Shown: positions 8,836 to 16,754 of the stretch, in pieces | Layout: each line of letters starts with the position of its first letter | Position numbering within the stretch: position 1 is the first letter of the stretch | Origin: Tistlia consotensis USBA 355 | GTDB taxonomy: Bacteria; Pseudomonadota; Alphaproteobacteria; Kiloniellales; DSM-21159 | Length of the DNA: 64,000 nucleotides | NCBI RefSeq assembly: GCF_900177295.1 | Contig: NZ_FWZX01000002.1 | Location: forward strand, 28,577 to 92,576 | Direction: 5' to 3' | Made by a program: the position numbers and the translations under genes | Notes under the pieces: generated by a model | What the model saw: only the letters and a program-made list of their open reading frames with translations | Database searches by the model: none | Told to the model about the DNA's origin: nothing

Positions 8836-8861
8836 GGCCCGAGGCAGCGGCCTCAGGGGCC
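8836..8861. terminator. Possible bidirectional terminator between convergent flgL and hydrolase genes
   Basis: GGCCCGAGGC and GCCTC-A-GGGGCC form a GC-rich stem with one small bulge and a four-base loop. It lies in the 18-base gap and reaches into the end of the convergent gene. There is no clear T tract, so its strength is uncertain. Confidence 0.35.
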
Positions 8862-10412
8862 GACCACGCCCCGCGCCGTCACCAGCAGGTCGGCGAGCTC
8901 GCGCGGCGCCTGGGCGAGCCGCCAGGACAGCAGCGCCTGCGTCTCCTCGAGCAGGCGCGCCTGGTGGGCCGGCGCGGCGGCCAGGTTCTCGAACTCGCCG
9001 GGATCGCTCTCCAGGTCGAAGAGCAGCGGCGGCAGGATGCCGGCGGGCCCGGCGAAGTGGACCGACTTCCAGCGCGGTCCGCGGCGCACGGCCAGGCAGC
9101 AGGCCTCCGGCGGCAGGCCGAGGGCGCGCTCGGCGCTGCGTGTCACCGGATCGCGGAAGTCGAACTCGAAGTGCGCCGCGTCGCGCCAGCCGGACGGCGT
9201 CTCGCCGTGCAGCCAGGGCCGCAGCGAGGCGCCGTCGCAGGCCGGCGGCACGGCGCCGCCCAGCCAGTCGATCACCGTCGGCATGACGTCGACCGCCTCG
9301 CTGAAGGCTTCGACGACCCGGCCGCGGGCCCGATCGGCCTCGGGCCGCGGGTCGCGCACGATCAGCGGGATGCGGAAGGCCGGGTCGAAGAAGCCGCGCT
9401 TGCCGAACATCCAGTGGTCGCCGAGCATCTCGCCATGGTCGACGGTGAACACGATCAGCGTGTCGTCCCAGCGGCCGCTCGCCTTCAGCGCCTCGACGAT
9501 GCGCCCGACCTGGGCGTCGACCTCGGCGATCAGGCCGTAGTAGGTCGCGCGCACGCGCCGGACCTCGGCCGCGTTGAGCTCCGCCACCGGCACCGCGTAG
9601 TCCGGGCTGTAGGCCAGGACCTGGCGCTCGCCGTGGTACCAGCCGAGGAAGGGGTGCAGCGCCGCCTCGGCCGCCGGGTCGGCGAGCCGGCTCGGCGGCG
9701 GGCAGTCGGCCGGGGCGAAGAGCGCATGATAGGGCGCCGGCGCGAGCAGCGGCGGGTGCGGATGCAGGAAGGTCAGCAGGCTCAGCCAGCGGCCGTCCTC
9801 GACCGACAGCCAGTCGAGGAAGGCGTCGGTGCCGAAGGCCGAGAGGCTGTCCTTCGCATCGAACGGCGAGGCCGCCAGCGGATGGCGCCGGCCCTCGGGG
9901 TCGCGGCCGGCCGGGAAGGGCCCGTAGGGCGCGTCGGGCAGGGCGTAGCCGCGGCGCTTGAGGGCCGCGCGCCAGGGCTTGAAGGCCTCGGTCATGCGCA
10001 GGCCGACCTCGAAGCCCGGCAGCACGCCCTCGTAGCTCGTCAGGTCCGGGTCGGCCGGCGCCCGGAAGCGCGGGTCGGGCGAGGCGTCGGTGTAGCCGAA
10101 CAGGAAGGGCGTCAGGCCCTGGCGCCGCGCCGCCCAGGCCAGGTTGTCGAAGCGCTGGTCGAGCGGCGTGCCGTTGGCGACCGAGCGGTGGTTCATCAGG
10201 TAGAGGCCGGTCAGCAGCGAGGCGCGCGCCGGGCCGCAGGGGCTGGCCTGGGTGAAGTGGCTGGCGAACAGCGTGCCTTCGGCCGCCAGCGCGTCCAGGT
10301 GCGGCGTCCGGACCGTCGGGTGACCGAGCGCCGACAGGCAGTCCCAGCGCCATTGGTCGGCGACGATCAGGAGCACGTTGCCCGGCCTGTCGGAACCCGC
10401 TCGCTCGGCCAT
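8853..10412 (-). CDS. Sulfatase-family hydrolase, phosphonate monoester hydrolase-like
   Basis: A 519-residue alkaline-phosphatase-superfamily enzyme. The start is ATG at 10412, behind a strong GGAGGAAGAG ribosome site. The metal site begins with NVLLIVADQWRWD (residues 12-24); the active-site motif is SPCGPARASLLTGL, with Cys59 as the residue normally oxidised to formylglycine (C-x-P-x-R). A second metal block is VFTVDHGEMLGDHWMFGK. The motif FGKRGFFDPAFRIPLIV and overall length match the phosphonate monoester hydrolase / arylsulfatase group. Substrate could be a sulfate, phosphonate or phosphodiester. No formylglycine-generating enzyme is in the window. It is divergent from the ABC-transporter operon. 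Confidence 0.8.
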   Translation of the reverse strand: MAERAGSDRPGNVLLIVADQWRWDCLSALGHPTVRTPHLDALAAEGTLFASHFTQASPCGPARASLLTGLYLMNHRSVANGTPLDQRFDNLAWAARRQGLTPFLFGYTDASPDPRFRAPADPDLTSYEGVLPGFEVGLRMTEAFKPWRAALKRRGYALPDAPYGPFPAGRDPEGRRHPLAASPFDAKDSLSAFGTDAFLDWLSVEDGRWLSLLTFLHPHPPLLAPAPYHALFAPADCPPPSRLADPAAEAALHPFLGWYHGERQVLAYSPDYAVPVAELNAAEVRRVRATYYGLIAEVDAQVGRIVEALKASGRWDDTLIVFTVDHGEMLGDHWMFGKRGFFDPAFRIPLIVRDPRPEADRARGRVVEAFSEAVDVMPTVIDWLGGAVPPACDGASLRPWLHGETPSGWRDAAHFEFDFRDPVTRSAERALGLPPEACCLAVRRGPRWKSVHFAGPAGILPPLLFDLESDPGEFENLAAAPAHQARLLEETQALLSWRLAQAPRELADLLVTARGVVGP

Positions 10413-10613
10413 CTCTCTTCCTCCGCTGCGCCTCGGCGGCGGCGACGCTAACCGAGCCGCGCGCGCCGCGGAAGCGCTCGCTGCGGCCTCGCCGCGGCAG
10501 CGCGCCGCCTTCATCGAAAGGTCATGGAACTCCGGCCGATCTGTAACGGCCCGGGCGTAATGAACGCCCCGCCAACCAGCGCTCTTTCGCGCATCGGGGA
10601 AGGGGAGAAGACC
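10413..10613. promoter_or_regulatory. Divergent intergenic region between hydrolase and transporter operon
   Basis: This 201-base stretch must hold the promoters of the minus-strand hydrolase and the plus-strand transporter operon. GGGGAGAAG at 10602-10610 is the ribosome site of the binding-protein gene. I see no convincing -35/-10 pair or operator. Confidence 0.4.
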
Positions 10614-11753
10614 ATGCCCGGCAAGTCCGCCGCCGTTTCCGCCATCAGTCGCCGCGCCGTCCTGAAGGGGGCCGCCGCCACGCTGGCCGCGCCGCTCGTG
10701 CTGCGCGCCCACGACGCGCTGTCGTCGTCCGGCACCGTCGACGTGTTCGCCTGGGGCGACTACATCCAGGACAACATCGTCAAGGCCTTCGAGAAGCAGA
10801 GCGGCATCAAGGTCAACCTCTCGACCTACGGCTCCAACGACGAGGCCGAGAACAAGCTGCGCGCGGCCGGCGGCGGCGGCTTCGACGTGATCTTCCCCTC
10901 GGTCGACACCGGCCCGAACTACTACAAGGACGGCCTGCTGGCGCAGATCGACGAGTCGAAGATCAAGACCGGCAACATCATCCCCTCGATCCTGCGCGAC
11001 TCGCTGAGCCTCGGCGCCAGCTACCGCGGCAAGCGCTACCTGCTGCCCTTCGACTGGGGCACCGAGGCGATCACCTTCGATTCGAAGAAGTGGCCGCTGA
11101 GCGACGCCGAGGTCTCCTACGGCACGCTCTGGCAGTCCGAGGCCAAGGGCGCCGCCGCGTTCCGCCAGAAGTCGGTGATCATGGGCGTCGGCCTCTACCT
11201 CGACTCGATCGGCGAGGTGAAGTCGAACCGCATGCTCGACGTCTACAAGAGCGAGGAGGACGCCCGCCGCGTCTTCGAGGCCTGCGTGCGCTACATCCTC
11301 GACCGCAAGGCGAACATCGCCGCCTTCTGGAACAACGCGACCGAGGCGACCGCGGCGTTCACCGACGCCGGCGCCACGATCGGCCAGACCTGGGACACGA
11401 CCGGCCTGCTGCTCAACCGCCAGGACGCCAAGTGGAAGTACCGCATGCCCAAGGAAGGCGGCATCACCTGGATGGACACGGTCGGCATGCCGGCCGGCGC
11501 CACGAACAAGGAACAGGCCTACGCCTTCATCAACTTCCTGTTCACGCCGGAGACCGGCGGCATGTTCGCGGCCAACACCGGCTACAACTCGGCCGCCAAG
11601 GGTGCCGCCGATCACGCCGGCGAGGAGTACAAGCGCCAGTTCGACGAGGTCTACACCGAGGCGGCCCTGGGCAACCTCTGGTGGTGGCAGCCGGCGACGC
11701 CCTTCTACAACAAGCTGCGCAACGAGTACGTCGAGAAGATCACCAACTCCTGA
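10614..11753 (+). CDS. ABC transporter substrate-binding protein, spermidine/putrescine type
   Basis: A 379-residue periplasmic binding protein. The start at ATG 10614 follows GGGGAGAAG. A twin-arginine signal is visible near the start (SRRAVLKGAAATLAAPLVL, about residues 12-30). The mature part starts with a VDVFAWGDYIQDNIVKAFEKQSGIKVN block and has YGSNDEAENKLRAAGGGGFDVIFPSVD, as in PotD-like proteins, and ends with a segment rich in Trp (GNLWWWQPATPFYNKL). It is the first gene of an operon with one ATPase and two permeases, giving a complete importer. The exact ligand (polyamine, another amine or an organic cation) cannot be told. Confidence 0.85.
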   Translation: MPGKSAAVSAISRRAVLKGAAATLAAPLVLRAHDALSSSGTVDVFAWGDYIQDNIVKAFEKQSGIKVNLSTYGSNDEAENKLRAAGGGGFDVIFPSVDTGPNYYKDGLLAQIDESKIKTGNIIPSILRDSLSLGASYRGKRYLLPFDWGTEAITFDSKKWPLSDAEVSYGTLWQSEAKGAAAFRQKSVIMGVGLYLDSIGEVKSNRMLDVYKSEEDARRVFEACVRYILDRKANIAAFWNNATEATAAFTDAGATIGQTWDTTGLLLNRQDAKWKYRMPKEGGITWMDTVGMPAGATNKEQAYAFINFLFTPETGGMFAANTGYNSAAKGAADHAGEEYKRQFDEVYTEAALGNLWWWQPATPFYNKLRNEYVEKITNS

Positions 11754-11854
11754 TCTTCCCGAAAGGTGACGGTGGCGGCCCGGGAGCCTTTCCCGGGCCG
11801 CCTGTCGCCGTTCGACGTCCGGCCGACCGGACGCGCCGCTGGCAGGGGGATCCG

Positions 11855-12937
11855 ATGCACGGCAAGAACGTGGAGCTCGACAAGGTCGTGATGCGCTTCG
11901 GCGGCTTCACGGCAGTCCAGCAGACCTCGCTGGAGATCCGCGCCGGCGAGTTCTTCTCGATCCTCGGCCCCTCGGGCTGCGGCAAGACCACGATCCTCCG
12001 GATGGTCTCCGGCTTCATCGAGCCGAGCGAGGGCCGGGTCAGGATCGGCGGCGACGACATGGGCGGGCGCGGGCCCGCGCGCCGGCCGACCGCTCTGATC
12101 TTCCAGAACCTCGCTCTGTTCCCGCTGATGAGCAACTGGGAGAACGTCGCCTTCGGCCTGGAGGCGCGCGGCCTCGACAAGAGGACGCGGCGCGAGCGGG
12201 CCTACGAGCTGCTCGCCCTGGTCGGCCTGGAGGGCAAGGAGGCGCAGCGGCCGGGCGCGCTCAGCGGCGGCCAGCGCCAGCGCGTCGCGATCGCCCGGGC
12301 GCTCGCGGTCGAGCCGGCGGTGCTGCTGCTCGACGAACCGCTCTCGGCCCTCGACCTCAAGCTGCGTCAGTACATGCGCGCCGAGCTCAAGGCGATCCAG
12401 CGCAAGACCGGCGTCACCTTCATCTTCATCACCCACGACCAGGGCGAGGCCCTGACCATGTCCGACCGGATCGCGGTGATGCGCGCCGGGGTGGTCGAGC
12501 AGGTCGGCACGACCGACGAGATCTACGACCGGCCGGCGACCCCCTTCGTCGCGACCTTCGTCGGCGAGAACAACGTGCTGAGCGGCACGGTCGCCGAGGC
12601 CGACGCCGCCTACGCGCGCATCGAGACGCCGCTCGGGCCGGTGCGCGCGCGCAACCAGGACGCCCTGGCGGCCGGCCAGCGGGCCATGGTCTTCGTGCGG
12701 CCCGAGCGGGCCAGCCTGGTCAACGGCCACGACCTCGACAACCGCCTGACCGGGCGCTTCGAGCGGCGCGACCTCGAGGGCTCCTACGTCAACCTGTTCT
12801 TCACGGTCGGCGACCAGCCCTTCATCGTCCATGAGCCCAACCTCGACCGCCAGGCGGCCCTGGAGGGTGAGGTGCGGCTCGGCTTCCAGGCCGACGACGC
12901 GGTCGCGATGCGCGCCGGCGCGCTCGACGACGCCTGA
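11855..12937 (+). CDS. ABC transporter ATPase, PotA-like
   Basis: A 360-residue ATPase starting at ATG 11855 behind GGCAGGGGGAT. Walker A is GPSGCGKTT (residues 38-46), the Q-loop is in LIFQNLALFPLMSNWENV, the signature is LSGGQRQRVAIARAL, and Walker B with the D-loop is LLLDEPLSALDLKLR. A C-terminal TOBE domain follows from about residue 285, as in PotA and related importers. It supplies ATP-driven power to the two permeases encoded just downstream (21 bases). Confidence 0.9.
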   Translation: MHGKNVELDKVVMRFGGFTAVQQTSLEIRAGEFFSILGPSGCGKTTILRMVSGFIEPSEGRVRIGGDDMGGRGPARRPTALIFQNLALFPLMSNWENVAFGLEARGLDKRTRRERAYELLALVGLEGKEAQRPGALSGGQRQRVAIARALAVEPAVLLLDEPLSALDLKLRQYMRAELKAIQRKTGVTFIFITHDQGEALTMSDRIAVMRAGVVEQVGTTDEIYDRPATPFVATFVGENNVLSGTVAEADAAYARIETPLGPVRARNQDALAAGQRAMVFVRPERASLVNGHDLDNRLTGRFERRDLEGSYVNLFFTVGDQPFIVHEPNLDRQAALEGEVRLGFQADDAVAMRAGALDDA

Positions 12938-12958
12938 GCCGGAAGGGGCGAGTCCGCG

Positions 12959-13996
12959 ATGCGCGACCTGGTCCGCAGCTACGGCAAGACGCTGACGACG
13001 ATCTTCGTCGCCCTGGTCTGCTTCTGGGTGCTGATCATGATCGTCCTGCCGCAGGCCTTCATGATCGAGCAGTCGCTCTGGACCATGCAGCGCGACAGCG
13101 CCCTCGGGGTCAAGATCGACCGGGCCTACGCCGATCTCGCGACCATGAACTACGATCTCGGCAACGCCAGGGACGAGTCGGCGAAGACCGCGCTGCAGGC
13201 GAAGATCGACGCGCTCCAGGCCGGCATCTCCGACATGGAGCAGCGCGAGACCAAGCCGCACAAGATCTACGGCCTGCAGAACTACACGGCCATGTCAGGC
13301 CTGCACTTCCGCATCTTCGTCAAGTCGATCGTCTACGCCCTGGCGGTCACGGTGCTGGCCCTGCTGGTCTGCTATCCGCTGGCCTTCACCATCGCCAAGC
13401 TGGCGACGCCGCAGCGCGCCGCCCTGCTGCTGCTCGGCCTGGTCATCCCCTATGCGATCAACGAGCTGCTGCGCGTCTACGCCTGGCTGATGATCCTGGA
13501 CTACCAGGGGGTGATCAACAGCGCGCTCGAGGCACTGGGCCTGGTCAGCTTCCAGGACAAGACCTGGGTGCCCTTCCTCGAGTACTCCGGCTCGGTCTTC
13601 GTGGCGCTGATCTACGCCTACGTCCTCTTCATGGTCTTCCCGATCTACAACACGGTCGAGACCCTGGACAAGAACCAGCTGGAGGCGGCCGAGGACCTGG
13701 GCGGCTCGATCTGGCGCACCCACTGGCGGGTCGTCATCCCGCACGCCAAGCCGGGCATCGCGGTCGGCTGCATCATGACCTTCATGCTCTCGGTCGGCTC
13801 CTACTCGGTGCCGCAGATCATGACCCGCGGCAAGTCCGGCGACTGGTTCAGCCAGCTGATCTACCGGCAGTTCTTCGAGACCCAGAGCTGGAACCTGGGC
13901 GCGGCCTACGCCTTCTCGCTGGTCCTGGTCTGCCTGGTCTTCATCCTGCTGATGATGAAGCTCTTCGGCGTCGGCATCCGCGACATCGCGAAGTAG
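12959..13996 (+). CDS. ABC transporter permease, PotB-like
   Basis: A 345-residue inner-membrane permease. One membrane span near the N-terminus (TLTTIFVALVCFWVLIMIVLPQAFMI) is followed by an unusually long periplasmic segment (about residues 42-105, helical with heptad-like spacing), then five further spans. The permease/ATPase contact loop is seen as LEAAEDLGGSIWRTHWRVVIPHAKPGI (EAA motif). It pairs with the next gene to form the channel. The long extra-membrane helix insert is longer than I would expect for PotB and might contact the binding protein. Confidence 0.88.
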   Translation: MRDLVRSYGKTLTTIFVALVCFWVLIMIVLPQAFMIEQSLWTMQRDSALGVKIDRAYADLATMNYDLGNARDESAKTALQAKIDALQAGISDMEQRETKPHKIYGLQNYTAMSGLHFRIFVKSIVYALAVTVLALLVCYPLAFTIAKLATPQRAALLLLGLVIPYAINELLRVYAWLMILDYQGVINSALEALGLVSFQDKTWVPFLEYSGSVFVALIYAYVLFMVFPIYNTVETLDKNQLEAAEDLGGSIWRTHWRVVIPHAKPGIAVGCIMTFMLSVGSYSVPQIMTRGKSGDWFSQLIYRQFFETQSWNLGAAYAFSLVLVCLVFILLMMKLFGVGIRDIAK

Positions 13997-14014
13997 GGCA
14001 GGGAGGGGAGCGGC

Positions 14015-14872
14015 ATGAGCACGCAGGCGGCGGGCGGCATCGCGGTGGCACCGGGCGCGGCGGCGCAGTCGCGCGGCATCGACTGGTCGAACGTCGTGCT
14101 CAACGCCTACATCCTGCTGTTCTTCGTCTATCTCTTCGCGCCGCTGCTGGTGATGTCGCTGGCTGCCTTCAACGCCTACGACTATCCCTCGGTGACCCAG
14201 TGGCGCGGCTGGACCCTGAAGTGGTTCGACGCCCTGGCCGGCGACCAGCGGATGATCCAGGGCCTGCTCAACTCGCTGGTCGTGGCGCTCGGCGTGATCG
14301 GCATCTCGCTGCCGCTCGGCCTGTCCGGCGCCTTCGTCCTGACCCGCCTGCAGAGCCGGGCCAACACGCTGCTCTATGCCGTGCTGGTCTCGCCGCTGCT
14401 GATGCCGGGCATCATCCTCGGCATCTCGACGCTGATCTTCTGGAAGCGCTTCGACGTGCCCGGCGGCCTGTTCCTGACCGTGCTCGCCCAGGCCAGCTTC
14501 ATCGCCTCCTACTCGATGCTGCTGTTCATGGCGCGCCTGCAGCGCCAGGACCGCGACCTGGAGGAGGCGGCGCAGGACCTCGGCGCCTCGAGCCTGCTCC
14601 TGTTCCGCCGCATCACCCTGCCGTTCCTGGCGCCGACCATCGCGACGGCGGCGGTCATCGCCTTCCTGCAGTCGATCGAGAACTACAACACCACGGTCTT
14701 CGCGATCGGCGGCGACTGGACCCTGGTCACCGAGATCGGCTCGCGCTTCCGCTTCGGCCTGTCGCCCGAGATCAACGTCATCGGCGTCATCTTCGTCGCC
14801 ATCACCATCGTCGCGGCGACGCTCTACGTGCTGTTCCGCAAGCGCGAGCTGATGGCCGCGCGCGCCAGATAG
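14015..14872 (+). CDS. ABC transporter permease, PotC-like
   Basis: A 285-residue permease with six predicted membrane spans. The EAA contact loop reads LEEAAQDLGASSLLLFRRITLPFLAPTI. It lies 18 bases behind the PotB-like gene and completes the transporter. The motif LLMPGIILGISTLIFWKRFDVPGG is the typical PotC-type middle segment. Confidence 0.88.
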   Translation: MSTQAAGGIAVAPGAAAQSRGIDWSNVVLNAYILLFFVYLFAPLLVMSLAAFNAYDYPSVTQWRGWTLKWFDALAGDQRMIQGLLNSLVVALGVIGISLPLGLSGAFVLTRLQSRANTLLYAVLVSPLLMPGIILGISTLIFWKRFDVPGGLFLTVLAQASFIASYSMLLFMARLQRQDRDLEEAAQDLGASSLLLFRRITLPFLAPTIATAAVIAFLQSIENYNTTVFAIGGDWTLVTEIGSRFRFGLSPEINVIGVIFVAITIVAATLYVLFRKRELMAARAR

Positions 14873-14893
14873 CCGAATGGCCGGCTCCACGGC

Positions 14894-15631
14894 ATGAAGC
14901 TGACCTTTCGCTGCCTGCCCGAGTTCGAGCCCTTCCTGCCGCGCCCGCTGCCGGCCCGCCAGGGGCTGCCCGACTGGCTGCGCCGGGCGCCGGCGACGGC
15001 GCCGAGCGCGCTGGTCGACGCCGCGGCGATCCGCACCGCCAAGCACTGCCCGCCGCTGATCGACGCCATGGGGCTCGGCCTGCTGCTGCCGCTGGCCTGC
15101 GATCTCAGGGTCGGGCCGGAGGGCTTCGCCTGGGACTGGCCGCTGCCGATGCCGGCCCGGGGCAACGCGACGCGGGCCCCGATCGGCTTCCACGAGCCGG
15201 CCCAGGCCGCCGGCACGCCGCTCGCGCCGGACGACGGCCGCTTCCTGGTCAAGTTCATGAACTTCTGGGCGATCGAGGCGCCGCCCGGCGTCTCGCTGCT
15301 GTTCGGGCACCCGGCGAACCGGCCGGACCTGCCGTTCCGCACGCTCTCGGGCCTGGTCGACTGCGACCGCTTCGCCGCCGGCATGGTGCACTTCCCGGCG
15401 CTCTGGACGGACCCGGCCTTCGAGGGCGTCCTGCCCGCCGGCACGCCGGTCGCCCAGTGCGTCCCGGTCGTCCGCGAGGTGCTGGAGCTGGCCTTCGAGC
15501 CGCTCGACGGCGCGGCCCTGGAGGCGCAGCTCGAGCTGCAGCAGGCGCTGGCCGCCGAGCCGGGGGCCTATCGCAAGCGCTTCCGGGCGGCGCGCGGCGG
15601 CTCAGGCCTCGCCGAGGAGCAGGAGGCGTAG
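14894..15631 (+). CDS. Conserved protein of unknown function
   Basis: A 245-residue soluble protein, 21 bases behind the PotC-like gene and probably in the same operon. I do not recognise a named domain. The blocks IRTAKHCPPLIDAMGLGLLLPL (about residues 46-67), KFMNFWAIEAPPGVSLLFGHP and LSGLVDCDRFAAGMVHFPAL, then PAGTPVAQCVPVVRE, resemble, from memory, a family of uncharacterised proteins seen in bacteria and phages with the pattern 'K.CpP..DA...G' and 'G.VD.D'. No signal peptide or membrane span. Its 3' end overlaps the convergent TPR gene by 30 bases. Confidence 0.6.
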   Translation: MKLTFRCLPEFEPFLPRPLPARQGLPDWLRRAPATAPSALVDAAAIRTAKHCPPLIDAMGLGLLLPLACDLRVGPEGFAWDWPLPMPARGNATRAPIGFHEPAQAAGTPLAPDDGRFLVKFMNFWAIEAPPGVSLLFGHPANRPDLPFRTLSGLVDCDRFAAGMVHFPALWTDPAFEGVLPAGTPVAQCVPVVREVLELAFEPLDGAALEAQLELQQALAAEPGAYRKRFRAARGGSGLAEEQEA

Positions 15632-16432
15632 CGCCGCCGGCGAGGCCGCCAGGCGGCCGCGCGCGCCGGCGGCCATGCGCTTGGCGACCGCCGCCAGCGC
15701 GCCCGGCTCGGCGGCGGCCGCGCGCCGGTAATCGGCCAGGGCCTCGTCCCAGCGGCCGAGCTCCTGCAGGCAGCTCGCCCGCTCCAGCGCTGCCGCCGCG
15801 CTCTCCGGCAGTGCGTCGAGGTGCCGCAGCGCCGCCTCGCTGCGGCCGAGGGCGCGGGCGGCGAGCGCCGCGTTGAAGTGCAGCTCGGCGGAGTCCGGCT
15901 CGCCGGTCAGCAGCGCCTCGGTCATCGCCAGGGCCTCGCGCCAGCGGCCGAGGTCGAGCAGCGCCGCAGCCAGGCCCTTGCGCGCGCCGCGGTGCCGCGG
16001 CTCGAGCGCCAGGGCCCGCTCGAAAGCCTCGGTCGCCCGGGCGTCGCGTCCGAGCCGGCGCAGCACCGCGCCGAGGTTGAAGAAGCCGGCGGCGCTCGGC
16101 GGCGGCCGGTCGCAGGCCCGTTCCAGGCTGGCCAGGGCGCCTTCCAGGTCGCCGGCCGCGGCCCGCGCGGCCCCGAGATTGGTCAGCAGCGCGGCATCCG
16201 GCGCGCCGCTGGCGCACTCGGCCAGCCGTCCGGCGTGCTCCAGGCGCTCGACGGCCAGCGTCGCATCGCCGCGGCCGAGCGCCGCGAGGCCGGCCAGCTG
16301 CAGCGCCTCGGCGTCCTCCGGGCGGCGGCGCAGGTGGCGCTCCAGCTGGACCTCGGCCTGGCCCGGGGCGCCGTCCCGCAGCAGCGCGGCGGCCTGTCGC
16401 AGGATGCTGGATCTGGGCGGACTCTGGGCCAT
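15602..16432 (-). CDS. Tetratricopeptide repeat protein
   Basis: A 276-residue protein starting at ATG 16432. It is built of about six TPR-like helix pairs, for example AQVQLERHLRRRPEDAEA-type, AAGFFNLGAVLRRLGRDARATEAFERALALEP and RGARKGLAAALLDLGRWREALA. TPR proteins act as protein-binding scaffolds. There is no signal peptide or catalytic domain, so it is presumably cytoplasmic. The gene stands alone on the minus strand; partner unknown. Confidence 0.75.
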   Translation of the reverse strand: MAQSPPRSSILRQAAALLRDGAPGQAEVQLERHLRRRPEDAEALQLAGLAALGRGDATLAVERLEHAGRLAECASGAPDAALLTNLGAARAAAGDLEGALASLERACDRPPPSAAGFFNLGAVLRRLGRDARATEAFERALALEPRHRGARKGLAAALLDLGRWREALAMTEALLTGEPDSAELHFNAALAARALGRSEAALRHLDALPESAAAALERASCLQELGRWDEALADYRRAAAAEPGALAAVAKRMAAGARGRLAASPAALRLLLLGEA

Positions 16433-16754
16433 GTCGAGGGCTCTGTCCCCGGTGGAGCGGCGGCGGCGGCATCGATGCCGCTGTCTTGCCATTCTTGCAA
16501 CCCAACATCCAGGCGCTTGCGACCATTGGACGGCTTGGCTCTCCCGTGCCAGGCCCCCATATGTCGTGTGCGGACAAGCGTAGCGGATTGTCCGTCCCGG
16601 ACTGCCGTGCAGCGCCGGGCCGTACCGCTGCAACTCAACCCTTCCTCACGCTCCGGTGCCACCGGCACCGGAGCGCTTTTTTACCTGCCATTGACCTGCC
16701 CGCGCTGGAATCCGGCCGGGCGAGAGTGCAGGCTTCGGCAATCTCGCCAGTCTG
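16433..16754. other. Intergenic region with orphan terminator; possible small RNA
   Basis: 322 bases between the divergent TPR gene and the histidine kinase gene. The plus strand carries a strong intrinsic terminator (16649-16682) that no annotated plus-strand gene needs. Just upstream, AGCGG near 16580 can pair with CCGCT near 16626, enclosing GC-rich complementary segments. This would fit a short transcript ending at 16682, but I do not recognise a known RNA family. Confidence 0.35.
16649..16682 (+). terminator. Strong intrinsic terminator
   Basis: CGCTCCGGTGCC and GGCACCGGAGCG form a perfect 12-bp stem with a three-base loop (ACC... read as 16649-16675), followed at once by CTTTTTT. It points to transcription on the plus strand, although the only gene upstream on that strand ends at 15631. 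Confidence 0.8.
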
